The notes under the pieces: model-generated
The model's database searches: none
Told to the model about the DNA's origin: nothing
Seen by the model: the letters and a program-made list of their open reading frames with translations, nothing else
Position numbers and translations under genes: made by a program
Source: Hyphomicrobiales bacterium
GTDB lineage: Bacteria > Pseudomonadota > Alphaproteobacteria > Rhizobiales > JAJFHB01
Length of the DNA stretch: 64,000 bases
Direction of reading: 5' to 3'
Assembly (NCBI GenBank): GCA_021775755.1
Contig: JAJFHE010000038.1
Span: 62,001-126,000 of the forward strand
In this document: in pieces, positions 25,716-34,832 of the stretch
How positions within the stretch are numbered: position 1 is the first letter of the stretch
How the letters are laid out: each line of letters opens with the position of its first letter

Positions 25716-26942
25716 ATGAATACACAAACGCACAAAATTACATTTACCGGTTCTCAAAATGAAGAGCTTGCCGCGCGCCTCGAAATGCCGTTGGGAGCCG
25801 TCCGGGCCTATGCCCTGTTTGCGCATTGCTTCACGTGCACGAAGGACATCTTTGCTGCGGCGCGCATCGCCGGCGAACTTGCAGCACAGGGCATCGCCGT
25901 ATTGCGGTTCGACTTTACCGGCCTTGGCGCCAGCAAGGGCGATTTCGCCAACACGAACTTCTCCTCGAACGTTCAAGATCTGGTTGCTGCAGCCGATTTC
26001 CTGCGGGACTCGTACGCCGCCCCTGAACTGCTGATCGGACACAGTCTGGGCGGAGCGGCAGTTCTTGCAGCGGCATCAGAGATCCCGGAGGCCAGCGCGG
26101 TTGCCACGATCGGCGCGCCGGCGGACGCGGATCACGTGGTGCACAATTTTGCGGCTGATCTCGATAAAATCCGAACTGACGGTGAAGCCGACGTCACCCT
26201 TGCCGGGCGTACGTTCAAGATCAGGCAGCAATTCCTCGATGACGTTGCTCGGCAGAACCTGATGCAAAAGGTCGCCGATCTGAAGCGTGCACTGATTGTG
26301 TTTCACGCACCGCGTGACGCGACTGTCGGGATAGAGAATGCCGGAGCGATATTTCAGGCCGCCAAGCATCCCAAGACGTTCGTATCCCTGGATGATGCGG
26401 ACCATCTTCTCACCCGGCGCGCCGATGCGATTTACGTAGCCGACGTGCTGGGAGCGTGGGCGTCGCGGTACATATCCGGTAGTGGAGCGGCGCCTGCGAG
26501 CGAAGATCATCCGGGCGGCGTTGTTGTCCGCGAAACCGGCAACGGTAAGTTTCAGCAGCAAGTGTTAAGCGGCTCACACCGGTTGATCGCCGATGAGCCG
26601 GTCGACTATGGCGGTCTCGATTCTGGACCATCACCTTATGATTTTGTCGCGATTGCTCTGGGCGCCTGCACATCCATGACGTTGCGCATGTATGCGGAAC
26701 GCAAGGGGCTGGAGCTTGGGCAAATCAGCGTCGATGTCGGACATGCGAAGGTGCATGCAAAGGACTGCATCGATTGCGGCGAAGGCCGGGAAGGGCGTAT
26801 TGACAGATTTGAGAGACGCATACGGGTAGTTGGGGCAGTTGATAGCGAAACTGCTGATAAGCTGCTTGAAATAGCTGACAAGTGTCCGGTCCACCGCACA
26901 CTTGAAAAAGGCGCGGCGGTCGTAACGAAACTGTCTGGGTAG
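25716..26942 (+). CDS. fused alpha/beta hydrolase-OsmC family protein
   Basis: This 408-residue protein joins an alpha/beta hydrolase (about residues 1-255) to an OsmC domain (about 270-405). The hydrolase part has the elbow GHSLGG with Ser110 and a late His230 in DDADHLL. The OsmC part has the catalytic pair Cys318 (LGACTSMT) and Cys390 (KCPVHRTLE). OsmC proteins reduce organic hydroperoxides with thiols. The hydrolase half may release or process acyl substrates; this is not established. The AT-poor leader holds GGGAGAG just before the ATG. Confidence 0.92.
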   Translation: MNTQTHKITFTGSQNEELAARLEMPLGAVRAYALFAHCFTCTKDIFAAARIAGELAAQGIAVLRFDFTGLGASKGDFANTNFSSNVQDLVAAADFLRDSYAAPELLIGHSLGGAAVLAAASEIPEASAVATIGAPADADHVVHNFAADLDKIRTDGEADVTLAGRTFKIRQQFLDDVARQNLMQKVADLKRALIVFHAPRDATVGIENAGAIFQAAKHPKTFVSLDDADHLLTRRADAIYVADVLGAWASRYISGSGAAPASEDHPGGVVVRETGNGKFQQQVLSGSHRLIADEPVDYGGLDSGPSPYDFVAIALGACTSMTLRMYAERKGLELGQISVDVGHAKVHAKDCIDCGEGREGRIDRFERRIRVVGAVDSETADKLLEIADKCPVHRTLEKGAAVVTKLSG

Positions 26943-27109
26943 TGTGTGCAGGCAGCAGGCTCGATGATCGTGCCTGAGGGTTCTTCACAAGCAAGAGAGC
27001 TTTTTGTCATCTACGTTCAATGGCAATTGTACCAGGGTTGAATTGATCTTACGCCTCGGCATCCGACATACCAATTTCAGTCAACGGAATGTTACGGGAA
27101 ACATCACGA

Positions 27110-27964
27110 ATGAAATTGGGTTTGCTGGGCAGAAGGCCTTTAGTCTTGAGCGGTCTGGGATTTGCAGCTTTGGTCTTAACGGGGTTTGGAAGTGGTGAGA
27201 GGGTGTTCGCGCCAAGTTCGGATCTTTGGCCAAGATGGCTGGCGTATGACCAATTCAGCAGCACCAAAATTAGCCATGCTGCTTGGGATACTGTTCTGAA
27301 GAAATACATTCGCAGCGGTCCCGCCGACGTCAACCTCTTCGATTATCGTGGTGTGACGGTCTCCGACCGACAGGCGTTAACATCATACCTTCAGAAATTA
27401 ACGAACGTGAAGGTCAGCACTCTCAACCGTTCGGAGCAATTGGCGTTTTGGATCAATTTGTACAACGCACTCACAATTGATCTAGTGCTTGAGCACTACC
27501 CCGTAAAGTCGATCCGAGAAATTGACATTTCGCCCGGGCTGTTTTCCGATGGCCCGTGGGGCAAAGCATTGGTGCAGGTTGAAGGCGAAGGGCTCAGTCT
27601 GAATGACATCGAACACCGAATTTTGCGCCCTATCTGGAACGACAATCGAATACACTATGCGGTAAATTGTGCGTCGATCGGCTGCCCGAACCTTCAGCGC
27701 GTTGCTTATACTTCTGAGAACGTTGTCGGGTTGCTTGATCGTGGTGCACGTGACTATGTAAACAGCTCACGCGGTGTGAGCGTCTCAGGCAATAAGATCA
27801 CAGTGTCTAAGATCTATGACTGGTACTACGAGGATTTCGGGAGCTCGGAGAGAACGATTTTGGAACATCTCGGCGTGTACGCAGACGAGCAACTGGGTGT
27901 GGAGTTGGCGCGAATTGGCGATGTGTATTCATCTGCCTATGACTGGACTTTGAACGCCGTTTAG
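27110..27964 (+). CDS. DUF547 domain-containing exported protein
   Basis: This 284-residue protein has a signal peptide with an Arg-Arg pair (GRRPLVLSGLGFAALVL), possibly Tat-type. The DUF547 domain (about residues 55-240) carries FWINLYNALTIDLVLEHYPV, the HYAVNCASIGCPNL block and KIYDWYYEDFG. The paired Cys and surrounding residues resemble a catalytic or metal-binding pocket, but the family function is unknown. An ATG at 27089 is an alternative start. It is convergent with the glycosyltransferase operon, 22 bases apart. DUF547 proteins often occur near the TIGR04283-type glycosyltransferase found here. Confidence 0.85.
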   Translation: MKLGLLGRRPLVLSGLGFAALVLTGFGSGERVFAPSSDLWPRWLAYDQFSSTKISHAAWDTVLKKYIRSGPADVNLFDYRGVTVSDRQALTSYLQKLTNVKVSTLNRSEQLAFWINLYNALTIDLVLEHYPVKSIREIDISPGLFSDGPWGKALVQVEGEGLSLNDIEHRILRPIWNDNRIHYAVNCASIGCPNLQRVAYTSENVVGLLDRGARDYVNSSRGVSVSGNKITVSKIYDWYYEDFGSSERTILEHLGVYADEQLGVELARIGDVYSSAYDWTLNAV

Positions 27965-27986
27965 ACGGTGTCACCCTGTCCAAGGC

Positions 27987-28688
27987 TTAGTCGTTGATAG
28001 CTGGCGAATGTGAGGCTGATCGGTAGTGACGCGCCAGAAGTGCGGACGGCATTCGCAGGTAAAACATCGAGTGAATGAAAATCCATTGTGTGATGATGCG
28101 CCAGCGCTTTCGCGACGTGAAGCGGCGCGATGACGTCACGACCGGCGGGGCATCGATACAAACAGTTCCTCCGTGCCGTTCCAAGCGCTTCACAAACTCA
28201 AAGTCTTCCATGAGCGCAAGCGGCTTCATTCCACCGATTTTCTCGTATACGGACCGGCGTACAAACATCGCGGAGTCTCCATAGTAGATACCCCTGGAAC
28301 GCAAGCTTTCATAAAAACGGGTGAGCCAGATTGCGAAATCTGTGTCACCATCGAAGATCACTCGAAAATTGCCACCACTTACCGAACGGTCGCAAAGCGC
28401 GGCTCGAATGCTCTCAAACGCCAAGGGCCCTAAAATCGTATCGGCATGCAAGATCAGAATGATCTCCCCCGAACAATGTCGAATACCTTCACAGATCTGC
28501 GGTCCTCTTCCACCGCCAGCCACGACCAAACGATCGCTCATTTCGCGGGCGACTTTCACACTGTCATCGTAACTACCGCCATCGCACACTACTATTTCGT
28601 ATGGTCCAGCTTGGTCGATGACGGAAGTGAGGGCTCGGCGGAGACATGCTTCTTCGTTCAAAACCGGAATTACCGCGCTAATCATCAT
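27987..28688 (-). CDS. family 2 glycosyltransferase (TIGR04283-like)
   Basis: This 233-residue GT-A enzyme has SAVIPVLNEE at the start, CDGGSYDDS (Asp36) for nucleotide binding, the metal motif HADT (Asp83) and GGNFRVIFDG. These match the TIGR04283 group, labelled arsenosugar biosynthesis glycosyltransferase in databases, though many members occur without arsenic genes. No ArsM or ArsS lies in the window. A basic, aromatic C-terminal helix (RWRIITQWIFIHSMFYL) may touch the membrane. Its ATG overlaps the preceding stop as ATGA. Confidence 0.88.
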   Translation of the reverse strand: MMISAVIPVLNEEACLRRALTSVIDQAGPYEIVVCDGGSYDDSVKVAREMSDRLVVAGGGRGPQICEGIRHCSGEIILILHADTILGPLAFESIRAALCDRSVSGGNFRVIFDGDTDFAIWLTRFYESLRSRGIYYGDSAMFVRRSVYEKIGGMKPLALMEDFEFVKRLERHGGTVCIDAPPVVTSSRRFTSRKRWRIITQWIFIHSMFYLRMPSALLARHYRSASHSPAIND

Positions 28689-29479
28689 ATCGTTTCAAAC
28701 CGGTGCAGTTCCTCGTCGCCAATCAATCCAGCTGAAGTCAGATCTCCAAGTCGTTCCCTCCATTTTCGCGCAAGCCACACGCTAAGGCGCCGGCGCCCGA
28801 TGAACATGCCCGGCGGAGCCATTCGAGATGCGACCGAGAGGGCACTTTCGTACCAAAGGTGTTTCAGCCAGACATAGATATCGAGCCGCTCGCGAAGCGG
28901 CAGCGTTGGCAGTATCTCTCGCAGGTATATTTTTCCAAATGCTATGTGGCGCGCTTCGTCGCGAGCAATGACGGTGCTAACTTCCCGGAAAAGCGGACAT
29001 GGCAACCACATATCGACGTCTTGCTGTAATCTGAGCGCTTCACCTTCCAGGATGACGTGGAATGCTAGTATTATAGCCTCCGGCGCCCCCTTCCATGAAA
29101 GTGCAGTGGCATAGGAATGCTCAACTGCCGACGACAGCGGACCTAAGCCGCCGAGTTTTCGTAGATATCGCAAGTATATTTTGGCATGCCGCTCCTCGTC
29201 GAGGGATTGCGTTTCCAGAAAGTCGCGCGCTGATCCGACGGAAACATGTGCTCCAATCCGTTTGCACATGTCTGCCGTCGCGACTTCGCCAAAGTAAAAC
29301 TGGCTTATCGCTGTCGCCGCACGCTTTCGTGGCATCCAGATAGGAATCCTGACTGGTCGAGCCCAGTCAAATTCCAGTTCACTTTGATTTTGAGCATGCA
29401 TTCCTTTTAGCTGGAGGTTGCGCAGAATCTGGTCACGCGACAATGGAGGCGCGCTTACATCTGACAATGACGTGGTCAT
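28685..29479 (-). CDS. ferritin-like di-iron protein
   Basis: This 264-residue helical protein carries a complete set of carboxylate and histidine ligands: Glu65 (FGEVATAD), Glu95-x2-His98 (DEERHAKIY), Glu145 or Glu147 (ILEGEALRL) and Glu175-x2-His178 (RDEARHIAFG). Two E-x-x-H motifs in a four-helix bundle indicate a di-iron oxygenase or oxidase of the ferritin-like superfamily. The C-terminal 60 residues are basic and aromatic and may associate with the membrane. I cannot assign the exact family. It is coupled to both neighbours by ATGA overlaps, so it very likely acts in the same pathway as the glycosyltransferase and DUF3047 protein. Confidence 0.8.
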   Translation of the reverse strand: MTTSLSDVSAPPLSRDQILRNLQLKGMHAQNQSELEFDWARPVRIPIWMPRKRAATAISQFYFGEVATADMCKRIGAHVSVGSARDFLETQSLDEERHAKIYLRYLRKLGGLGPLSSAVEHSYATALSWKGAPEAIILAFHVILEGEALRLQQDVDMWLPCPLFREVSTVIARDEARHIAFGKIYLREILPTLPLRERLDIYVWLKHLWYESALSVASRMAPPGMFIGRRRLSVWLARKWRERLGDLTSAGLIGDEELHRFETI

Positions 29480-30159
29480 TCCGGACGGCCGGAGAACAGA
29501 ATCGTCAGACCGGAAATTAACGCTGTGCTTGTCGAACGGGTGTCGTCCGTGTCCGCGGAGATGGCCATGTAGCGTAATGCTGTAAGGTTGGGGAGTTCAC
29601 CGAACGCTGCAGAATAGTCGGAAGAAATATCACGAGCCTCATCGTACCAGCGGCCGATTTCAGAATCGGCGTTTTGTAGGATTATGATTGCGCCTTTCTC
29701 GTAGTGCGGATTTGGCACAATCGTGTTTTGGCCGCGTGTTCCTCCCCAGACATATGTAATGAGATGTCCAACTTTCGGATATCCCAACATTCGCCCCAGA
29801 AATCCAAAGAGAGAGCCGCTTTCGTCATCGTCGAACCAAAGGTGTACGGCGAGCGGGCGGTCGTCGCCACCGTTTGCGGCCTGATCGGTCGCTGCAATCG
29901 TTCGCTGAACGGTCCATCGCCATCTGAGTACTGCATCCTTATCCGGGCTCGAATCGATTTCGCGGTATAGGAAACCAACCGCACTATCGGAGGAAACCTC
30001 AAGCACCTCGTCGGGTTTTGCGAAAAAATGCGGGGCCGATTTTCCCGGCAATTCAAGTAGCTTCCAGTCGGCGCTGTTGAACCACGAGGCGCCTGCAGCC
30101 GAGCTGAACACTGTAGCCGTCAGGGCAAATGCGCCCATCGCATAGTTACGAATTAGCAT
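29476..30159 (-). CDS. DUF3047 domain-containing exported protein
   Basis: This 227-residue protein has a signal peptide (hydrophobic core about residues 6-24, Ala-rich end) and the DUF3047 pattern: VLRWRWTVQRTI, LAVHLWFDDDES, LITYVWGG, GAIIILQNADS and DDTRSTSTALISGLTILF. The family is secreted and has no known function. Its stop overlaps the start of the di-iron gene as ATGA. The ATG at 30159 is preferred over a TTG at 30168. It is the first gene of the operon, so the promoter must lie in the 316-base gap upstream. Confidence 0.82.
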   Translation of the reverse strand: MLIRNYAMGAFALTATVFSSAAGASWFNSADWKLLELPGKSAPHFFAKPDEVLEVSSDSAVGFLYREIDSSPDKDAVLRWRWTVQRTIAATDQAANGGDDRPLAVHLWFDDDESGSLFGFLGRMLGYPKVGHLITYVWGGTRGQNTIVPNPHYEKGAIIILQNADSEIGRWYDEARDISSDYSAAFGELPNLTALRYMAISADTDDTRSTSTALISGLTILFSGRPE

Positions 30160-30475
30160 GATCCCCAAGACTCCCGTTAGCCGCTCACGACGGACTTGTT
30201 TTCCAGAAGTACTGAATTGGGTGTGAACCTGTTTGCGGACAATTCAAGCATCGTCACGATTGAGTGAGAATTGTCAGCACACGTTAAGAGTTACGTTCGA
30301 GGACGTGCATCGCACACCTTCCACGTATCCTGAACATGGTTGCGCGAGTTGACTTTGCCGGATGCTGAGCGCTGTTCGGCATTCACTGGCGTCTCTGACG
30401 GAAGCGGTTTTGCGTCAGGTCAACGCGCTTTTACAGCGCAAACACCACTCTGATTCTATCTTAAGTGATCTCGCT
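30160..30475 (-). other. intergenic region upstream of the DUF3047 operon
   Basis: This 316-base gap has no convincing open frame. It separates the end of the RND gene from the DUF3047 operon on the same strand. It holds two short hairpin-forming repeats: GCGCT/AGCGC near 30425-30440 and CTGACG/CGTCAG near 30397-30420. Neither has a T-run. I could not identify a convincing sigma-70 promoter by eye. Confidence 0.5.
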
Positions 30476-33400
30476 CTAGGCATCGACCGTGTTTGACGGC
30501 CTTCGCTGATACGCCAGACTGTAAAGAATTGGAACGACGCCCAAAGTGAGCAACGTCCCTGCCGCGAGGCCTCCGGCTATGACAACCGCCAGGTCGTAAA
30601 ACAGCACGTCCCGCGACAGTATGATCGGCGCCAGTCCAAGGATGGTTGTAAGCGTCGTCATGAGAATGGGACGCAGACGTTTTACCGACGCTTCCAGAAT
30701 GGCCTCCGTTACGTTGCGGCCTTCCGCCAGTTCAATGTCGATCCGGTCGATCAGAACGATGGCGTTGTTGATGATGATGCCGGCGAGAGACAGCATCCCC
30801 ATCATCGCCATGAAACTGAACGCTGCCCCGGGGGCTGCAAGTAATCCAAATGCGACCCCGACCACCGTGAGTGGAATGACGGCAATAATCACCGCCGGTT
30901 TCCGGTAGCTGTTGAACTGCCAAACCAGCACCAGGATGATCAGGCCTCCGGCGAGCGGCATGTTTGCGAACAATGCCGATTGTGCGTCGGCGCTGTCTGC
31001 GATCTCGCCCGCCGGCTCGACACGATAACCTTCTGGCAGACTAAATTCGGCGAGCTGTGGCAGCACCGCCTCGTGCAGCTCCGCGGCGGTCAATACGGGA
31101 TGCTTGACGGACACCATGATTACGCGTTCGAGATTGCGGCGCTGAATGATCGAAAACTGCGGGATGCCTCCGAATGTCGCAATCTGCAGGAGAGGGACGG
31201 CATATCCCTTGCGCGATGTGATCGTCAAAGTGCGCAGGCGGTCCAGATTGTCCCGGTCCGCCTCTTCGGCGCGAATGACAATCGGGATGGACGTGTCGCC
31301 TTCGCGGAAATTGGTCACCGTTACCCCGGACAGGATGGCGTTCAGCGCCTGCGCGACGTCCTCGGAGGTCAAGCCGGCGCGTCTGGCTTGCGCCTGATCG
31401 ACATTTACGGCGATACGCGCAGTGCGGTTGCCCCAGTCGTTCTTGATATCTCGCGCGCCGGGAACCTGCCGCAATCGGCTTTCCAGATCGGTGGCGAGGT
31501 TGAAAAGCACATCGGCATCTGCGCCATAAAGCCGGTACTGCAGAAGCCCGGCCTCTCCAGCCCCCATTGACAAAGGCTTCACTTCCGCCCGGGCTTCCGG
31601 CAACGATTTCAAAACGAACTCACGTGTCCTGTCCATTAGCTCGCCGATCACCGAGTGATCCTTGATGTTCACCAGTATGAATGCGCGATGGGGATCTGGA
31701 TCGATCGGGTTCAGGGACAGGAAGAAGCGCGGGCCGCCGGAGGCCACATAGGACACTGTATTGATGATTTCCGGATTCGCGGTTCTGTCGTTAAGCCAGA
31801 CGTTGAGCCGCTCAACATTATCCAGCGTCGAATAAACGTTCGAACCCACCGGAAGGTCAAGGTAGACCTGATACTGGGCGCGCTCTGACGCAGGAAAAAA
31901 GATCTTCGGCACAAACTGGAGTATCCAGACCGCAAGAACGAGGCTGGCGATCACGCCGGCAAGTGTGAGCAAGCGGAAGCGAAGGATCGCTGCGAGAATG
32001 GCTCGGTAGGCCCGAAAGAGGCGATTTTCTTGGCTTGCCGCGCCTCCCGCCGCAACGGGAGCCTTCATGAACCAGTAGCAAAACAGAGGTGTCGTGGTCA
32101 TCGCCAGGAACCATGAGCTCAACAGCGCAATGGCGATGACAAGCGACAGCGAACGGGTGTACTCGCCCGCGACATTGTCGGCGAGCATCAGCGGCATGAA
32201 CGCAAGAATTGTCGTGAGACTTGAGCTGAGCAGAGGCAGCGCCATATCCCTGCCGGTGGTAGCGCACGCCTTCATGCGCTCCACGCCCATTGCGAGGCGC
32301 CGGCTGATCTCCTCTGCGATGACGATGCCGTTATCCACGAGAAGGCCAAGTGCAATTATGAGCGATGCCAGTGACATGCGCTCAAGCTCAATACCGATAT
32401 AGCGCATGACAATAATCGACATCAGCATTGTCAGCGGCACCATCGTGCCGACGATCAGGCCGGTGCGCCACCCCAGAAAGATCATGACGACGGCAAGAAC
32501 GATTGCGACGGTTTGATAGAGATTACTGAGGACGCCATCGAGCGCGGTCGCAATGTCGTCGGGCTGGTAGGTGATGAAGCGGAGCTGATAGCCAATGGGC
32601 AGTGTGGTTTCCAGGGTTGTCACGCGGTCCCTCAATTCGGTCCCGAATGCCAGGGCATCGAATTGATCGATCATGGAAATCCCGATCACGATGGCCGGCA
32701 CACCATTGAAGAATGCGGGGGCCTTTGGCGGGTCCCGGTAAGCCCGCGAAATAGTCGCGATGTCTCTCAGGTAGGCAACCTGTCCGTGCTGATTGGGAAT
32801 TTCGATCGGCACAGCCCCGATATCATCGACGGTTACAAAGTTTCCGGAAGGTTCGATTGCGTAGAAAATGTTCCCGGCCTGAATTTTGCCGCCAGGAAGA
32901 ATGATGTTCTGGCTTTGAAGTGTTGTCATGAGGTCCGCAGCGGAAACGCCCAGTTGGGCGAGCATGGAGTTGTTGAATTCGATGAATATGTTTTCTTCTT
33001 CGATCCCGAACAGCTCGATTTTGCGCACACCCTCCACGCTGTAGAGCTGATTGCGCAGGGATCGTGCGGTTGCCCGCATCTCGGCCATGGAAAAGCCCTC
33101 TGCCGTCAGCGCGATCGTCGCCATGGCAACATTGCCGTAGTCGTCGTTCACCTGAATGAGGCTCGTGCCATCCGGCAGATCGTCCTGGATGTCCTCCATC
33201 TTGTTGCGCAGTTGCTGCCATATTGGCGCCACGTCGAAATACCGGTCGTGCAATTCCACGGTTACCGTTGCGCTGCCGCTTCTCGAAACCGATGTAATGG
33301 TCTCAACCTCGGCAAGCTCGCGGGCTTTCTCCTCGATCTTGCGCGTTATCAGTTCTTCCACCCGCTCCGGGGCCATGCCCGGAAATTGAGCAGTGACCAC

Positions 33401-33553
33401 GGCCGACCTGATGGTGATCTTGGGGTCTTCACGCGAGGGATGCGACGTAAAGCTGTACGGTCCGCCAAGCGCAATGAATATTGCGAGCAGCAAAAACACC
33501 ATCCGGTTTTCAAGCGCCAGCCTGCTCAATCCCCCCATTGCGCTATTCCGCAC
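30476..33553 (-). CDS. RND efflux transporter permease (AcrB family)
   Basis: This 1025-residue inner-membrane pump subunit has an N-terminal helix, two large periplasmic loops and the usual 12 membrane segments. Recognisable blocks include SREDPKITIRSAVV, PGMAPERVEELITRKIEE, LGLLVDNGIVIAEEI and, near the end, NNAIVLIDRI. The family exports drugs, detergents or other toxic molecules by proton antiport; the substrate cannot be told. It overlaps the adaptor gene by 11 bases. The GTG at 33553 is used; an ATG five codons in (33538) is an alternative. No outer-membrane factor gene is present. Confidence 0.93.
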   Translation of the reverse strand: MRNSAMGGLSRLALENRMVFLLLAIFIALGGPYSFTSHPSREDPKITIRSAVVTAQFPGMAPERVEELITRKIEEKARELAEVETITSVSRSGSATVTVELHDRYFDVAPIWQQLRNKMEDIQDDLPDGTSLIQVNDDYGNVAMATIALTAEGFSMAEMRATARSLRNQLYSVEGVRKIELFGIEEENIFIEFNNSMLAQLGVSAADLMTTLQSQNIILPGGKIQAGNIFYAIEPSGNFVTVDDIGAVPIEIPNQHGQVAYLRDIATISRAYRDPPKAPAFFNGVPAIVIGISMIDQFDALAFGTELRDRVTTLETTLPIGYQLRFITYQPDDIATALDGVLSNLYQTVAIVLAVVMIFLGWRTGLIVGTMVPLTMLMSIIVMRYIGIELERMSLASLIIALGLLVDNGIVIAEEISRRLAMGVERMKACATTGRDMALPLLSSSLTTILAFMPLMLADNVAGEYTRSLSLVIAIALLSSWFLAMTTTPLFCYWFMKAPVAAGGAASQENRLFRAYRAILAAILRFRLLTLAGVIASLVLAVWILQFVPKIFFPASERAQYQVYLDLPVGSNVYSTLDNVERLNVWLNDRTANPEIINTVSYVASGGPRFFLSLNPIDPDPHRAFILVNIKDHSVIGELMDRTREFVLKSLPEARAEVKPLSMGAGEAGLLQYRLYGADADVLFNLATDLESRLRQVPGARDIKNDWGNRTARIAVNVDQAQARRAGLTSEDVAQALNAILSGVTVTNFREGDTSIPIVIRAEEADRDNLDRLRTLTITSRKGYAVPLLQIATFGGIPQFSIIQRRNLERVIMVSVKHPVLTAAELHEAVLPQLAEFSLPEGYRVEPAGEIADSADAQSALFANMPLAGGLIILVLVWQFNSYRKPAVIIAVIPLTVVGVAFGLLAAPGAAFSFMAMMGMLSLAGIIINNAIVLIDRIDIELAEGRNVTEAILEASVKRLRPILMTTLTTILGLAPIILSRDVLFYDLAVVIAGGLAAGTLLTLGVVPILYSLAYQRRPSNTVDA

Positions 33554-34637
33554 CTTCGAGGCGGCGAACCTTCATCCCGTCGACCAGAAACGATACGCCT
33601 GCGACGACAACAATGTCCCCCTCCGAGATATCGCCGGCCACGGCTATGTCATTGTCGCGAATGCTGATCACCTGGACCGTGCGCCTGCGAACAACCTGTT
33701 GCTGTGGGTCAAAAATGTAAATGTGCGCCTCATCGCGAGTGCCGGACACCAAAAGAGCTGTGTTGGGCAGGACGAAGCCCTGATCCGTGGCAGCATTCTC
33801 GAATTCAAACACAACCTCAGCTGTCATTCCGGGCCGCACACGATCCGGCGGGTCATTCAGGGCGACCTTGACCGGGAACGCGTTGGCGCTGATCGCGCGC
33901 GATCCGATATCGCTGATAACACCGCTCGCCTCCAGGCCATCCAGTGTCGGAAGCACGACGGCAACCGAGTCAAGCCGGTTGATGGACGAGATCAGCGATT
34001 CAGGCAGGCTTACTTCCACGTTGAGAGAAGTTTCGTCGTGGATCTGGACGATTTTCTGACCAGCGGTAACCTCGGTAAAATTGTCCACTGCGCGCTCTGC
34101 GATGAGACCGTCGAAGGGCGCTCTCAGTGTTGTGTTTCTGAGGTCGCGCATGGCGATTTCGAGCCGGGTTTTTGCGACTTCGACGCTGCTTTGTGCGGCT
34201 TCAAAATCGGCCAACGCGGCATCGAAATTCGTTTTGGTGGTAAAGCCCTTTTCGTAAAGCGTTGATTGCTGGTTATGTTTTTCGCTGGCATCTCGCAATC
34301 GCGCATTCGCCTGCGCCAGCTCGCTTTCCGCTGTCTGGACCCGCAACCGGTAAGGTTCCTGATCGAGCTGAGCAATCTCGCTGCCTTCTCGCACCGTGTC
34401 GCCGAATTCCACGCCGATCGCCAGCACACGGCCACCGATTTCAAATGAAAGATCGGCGACCACATCGGATTCTACGATTCCGGATAATCGCCTTGCCTGG
34501 TATCCAGCACGTGTATCGACAACGACAGTCTTGACGGCACGGACAACTTCCGGCGTCGCTTCCGGCGGCTCATCGCAGCCAGATACACCGAGCAACATGC
34601 ACGCTGCCAGAACTGCTTTTCCCAAGAACTTCTGCAT
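33543..34637 (-). CDS. RND efflux adaptor (membrane fusion) lipoprotein
   Basis: This 364-residue periplasmic adaptor has a signal ending in a lipobox (GVSGC, Cys about residue 21), a barrel/lipoyl pair (LSFEIGGRVLAIGVEFGD and LRAPFDGLIAERAV) around a coiled-coil hairpin, and a beta-barrel/MP domain (VRPGMTAEVVFEF). It links the pump to an outer-membrane channel. The ATG at 34637 has AGGGGAAAC just upstream. Divergent from degP across a 195-base gap. Confidence 0.92.
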   Translation of the reverse strand: MQKFLGKAVLAACMLLGVSGCDEPPEATPEVVRAVKTVVVDTRAGYQARRLSGIVESDVVADLSFEIGGRVLAIGVEFGDTVREGSEIAQLDQEPYRLRVQTAESELAQANARLRDASEKHNQQSTLYEKGFTTKTNFDAALADFEAAQSSVEVAKTRLEIAMRDLRNTTLRAPFDGLIAERAVDNFTEVTAGQKIVQIHDETSLNVEVSLPESLISSINRLDSVAVVLPTLDGLEASGVISDIGSRAISANAFPVKVALNDPPDRVRPGMTAEVVFEFENAATDQGFVLPNTALLVSGTRDEAHIYIFDPQQQVVRRRTVQVISIRDNDIAVAGDISEGDIVVVAGVSFLVDGMKVRRLEGAE

Positions 34638-34832
34638 TGTTTCCCCTACGATACACCGTGCCACCGTGCGATACCCGCACGTCCACCAAGCATCATCGAT
34701 ATAGCCCAGTTTTTCACCGGATTTGCATCTGGTGCAAACATTACAGAGATTTAACGTGCAGGAAATGCGCTTGTAATGGCACCGCGACCATATTGGTCGC
34801 AGATAACACTCAAACCGTTGGAGATCGCGAGC

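Noticed and set aside
32513-33667. 384-codon plus-strand frame over the RND permease
   Set aside because: Antisense shadow of a clearly conserved RND gene.
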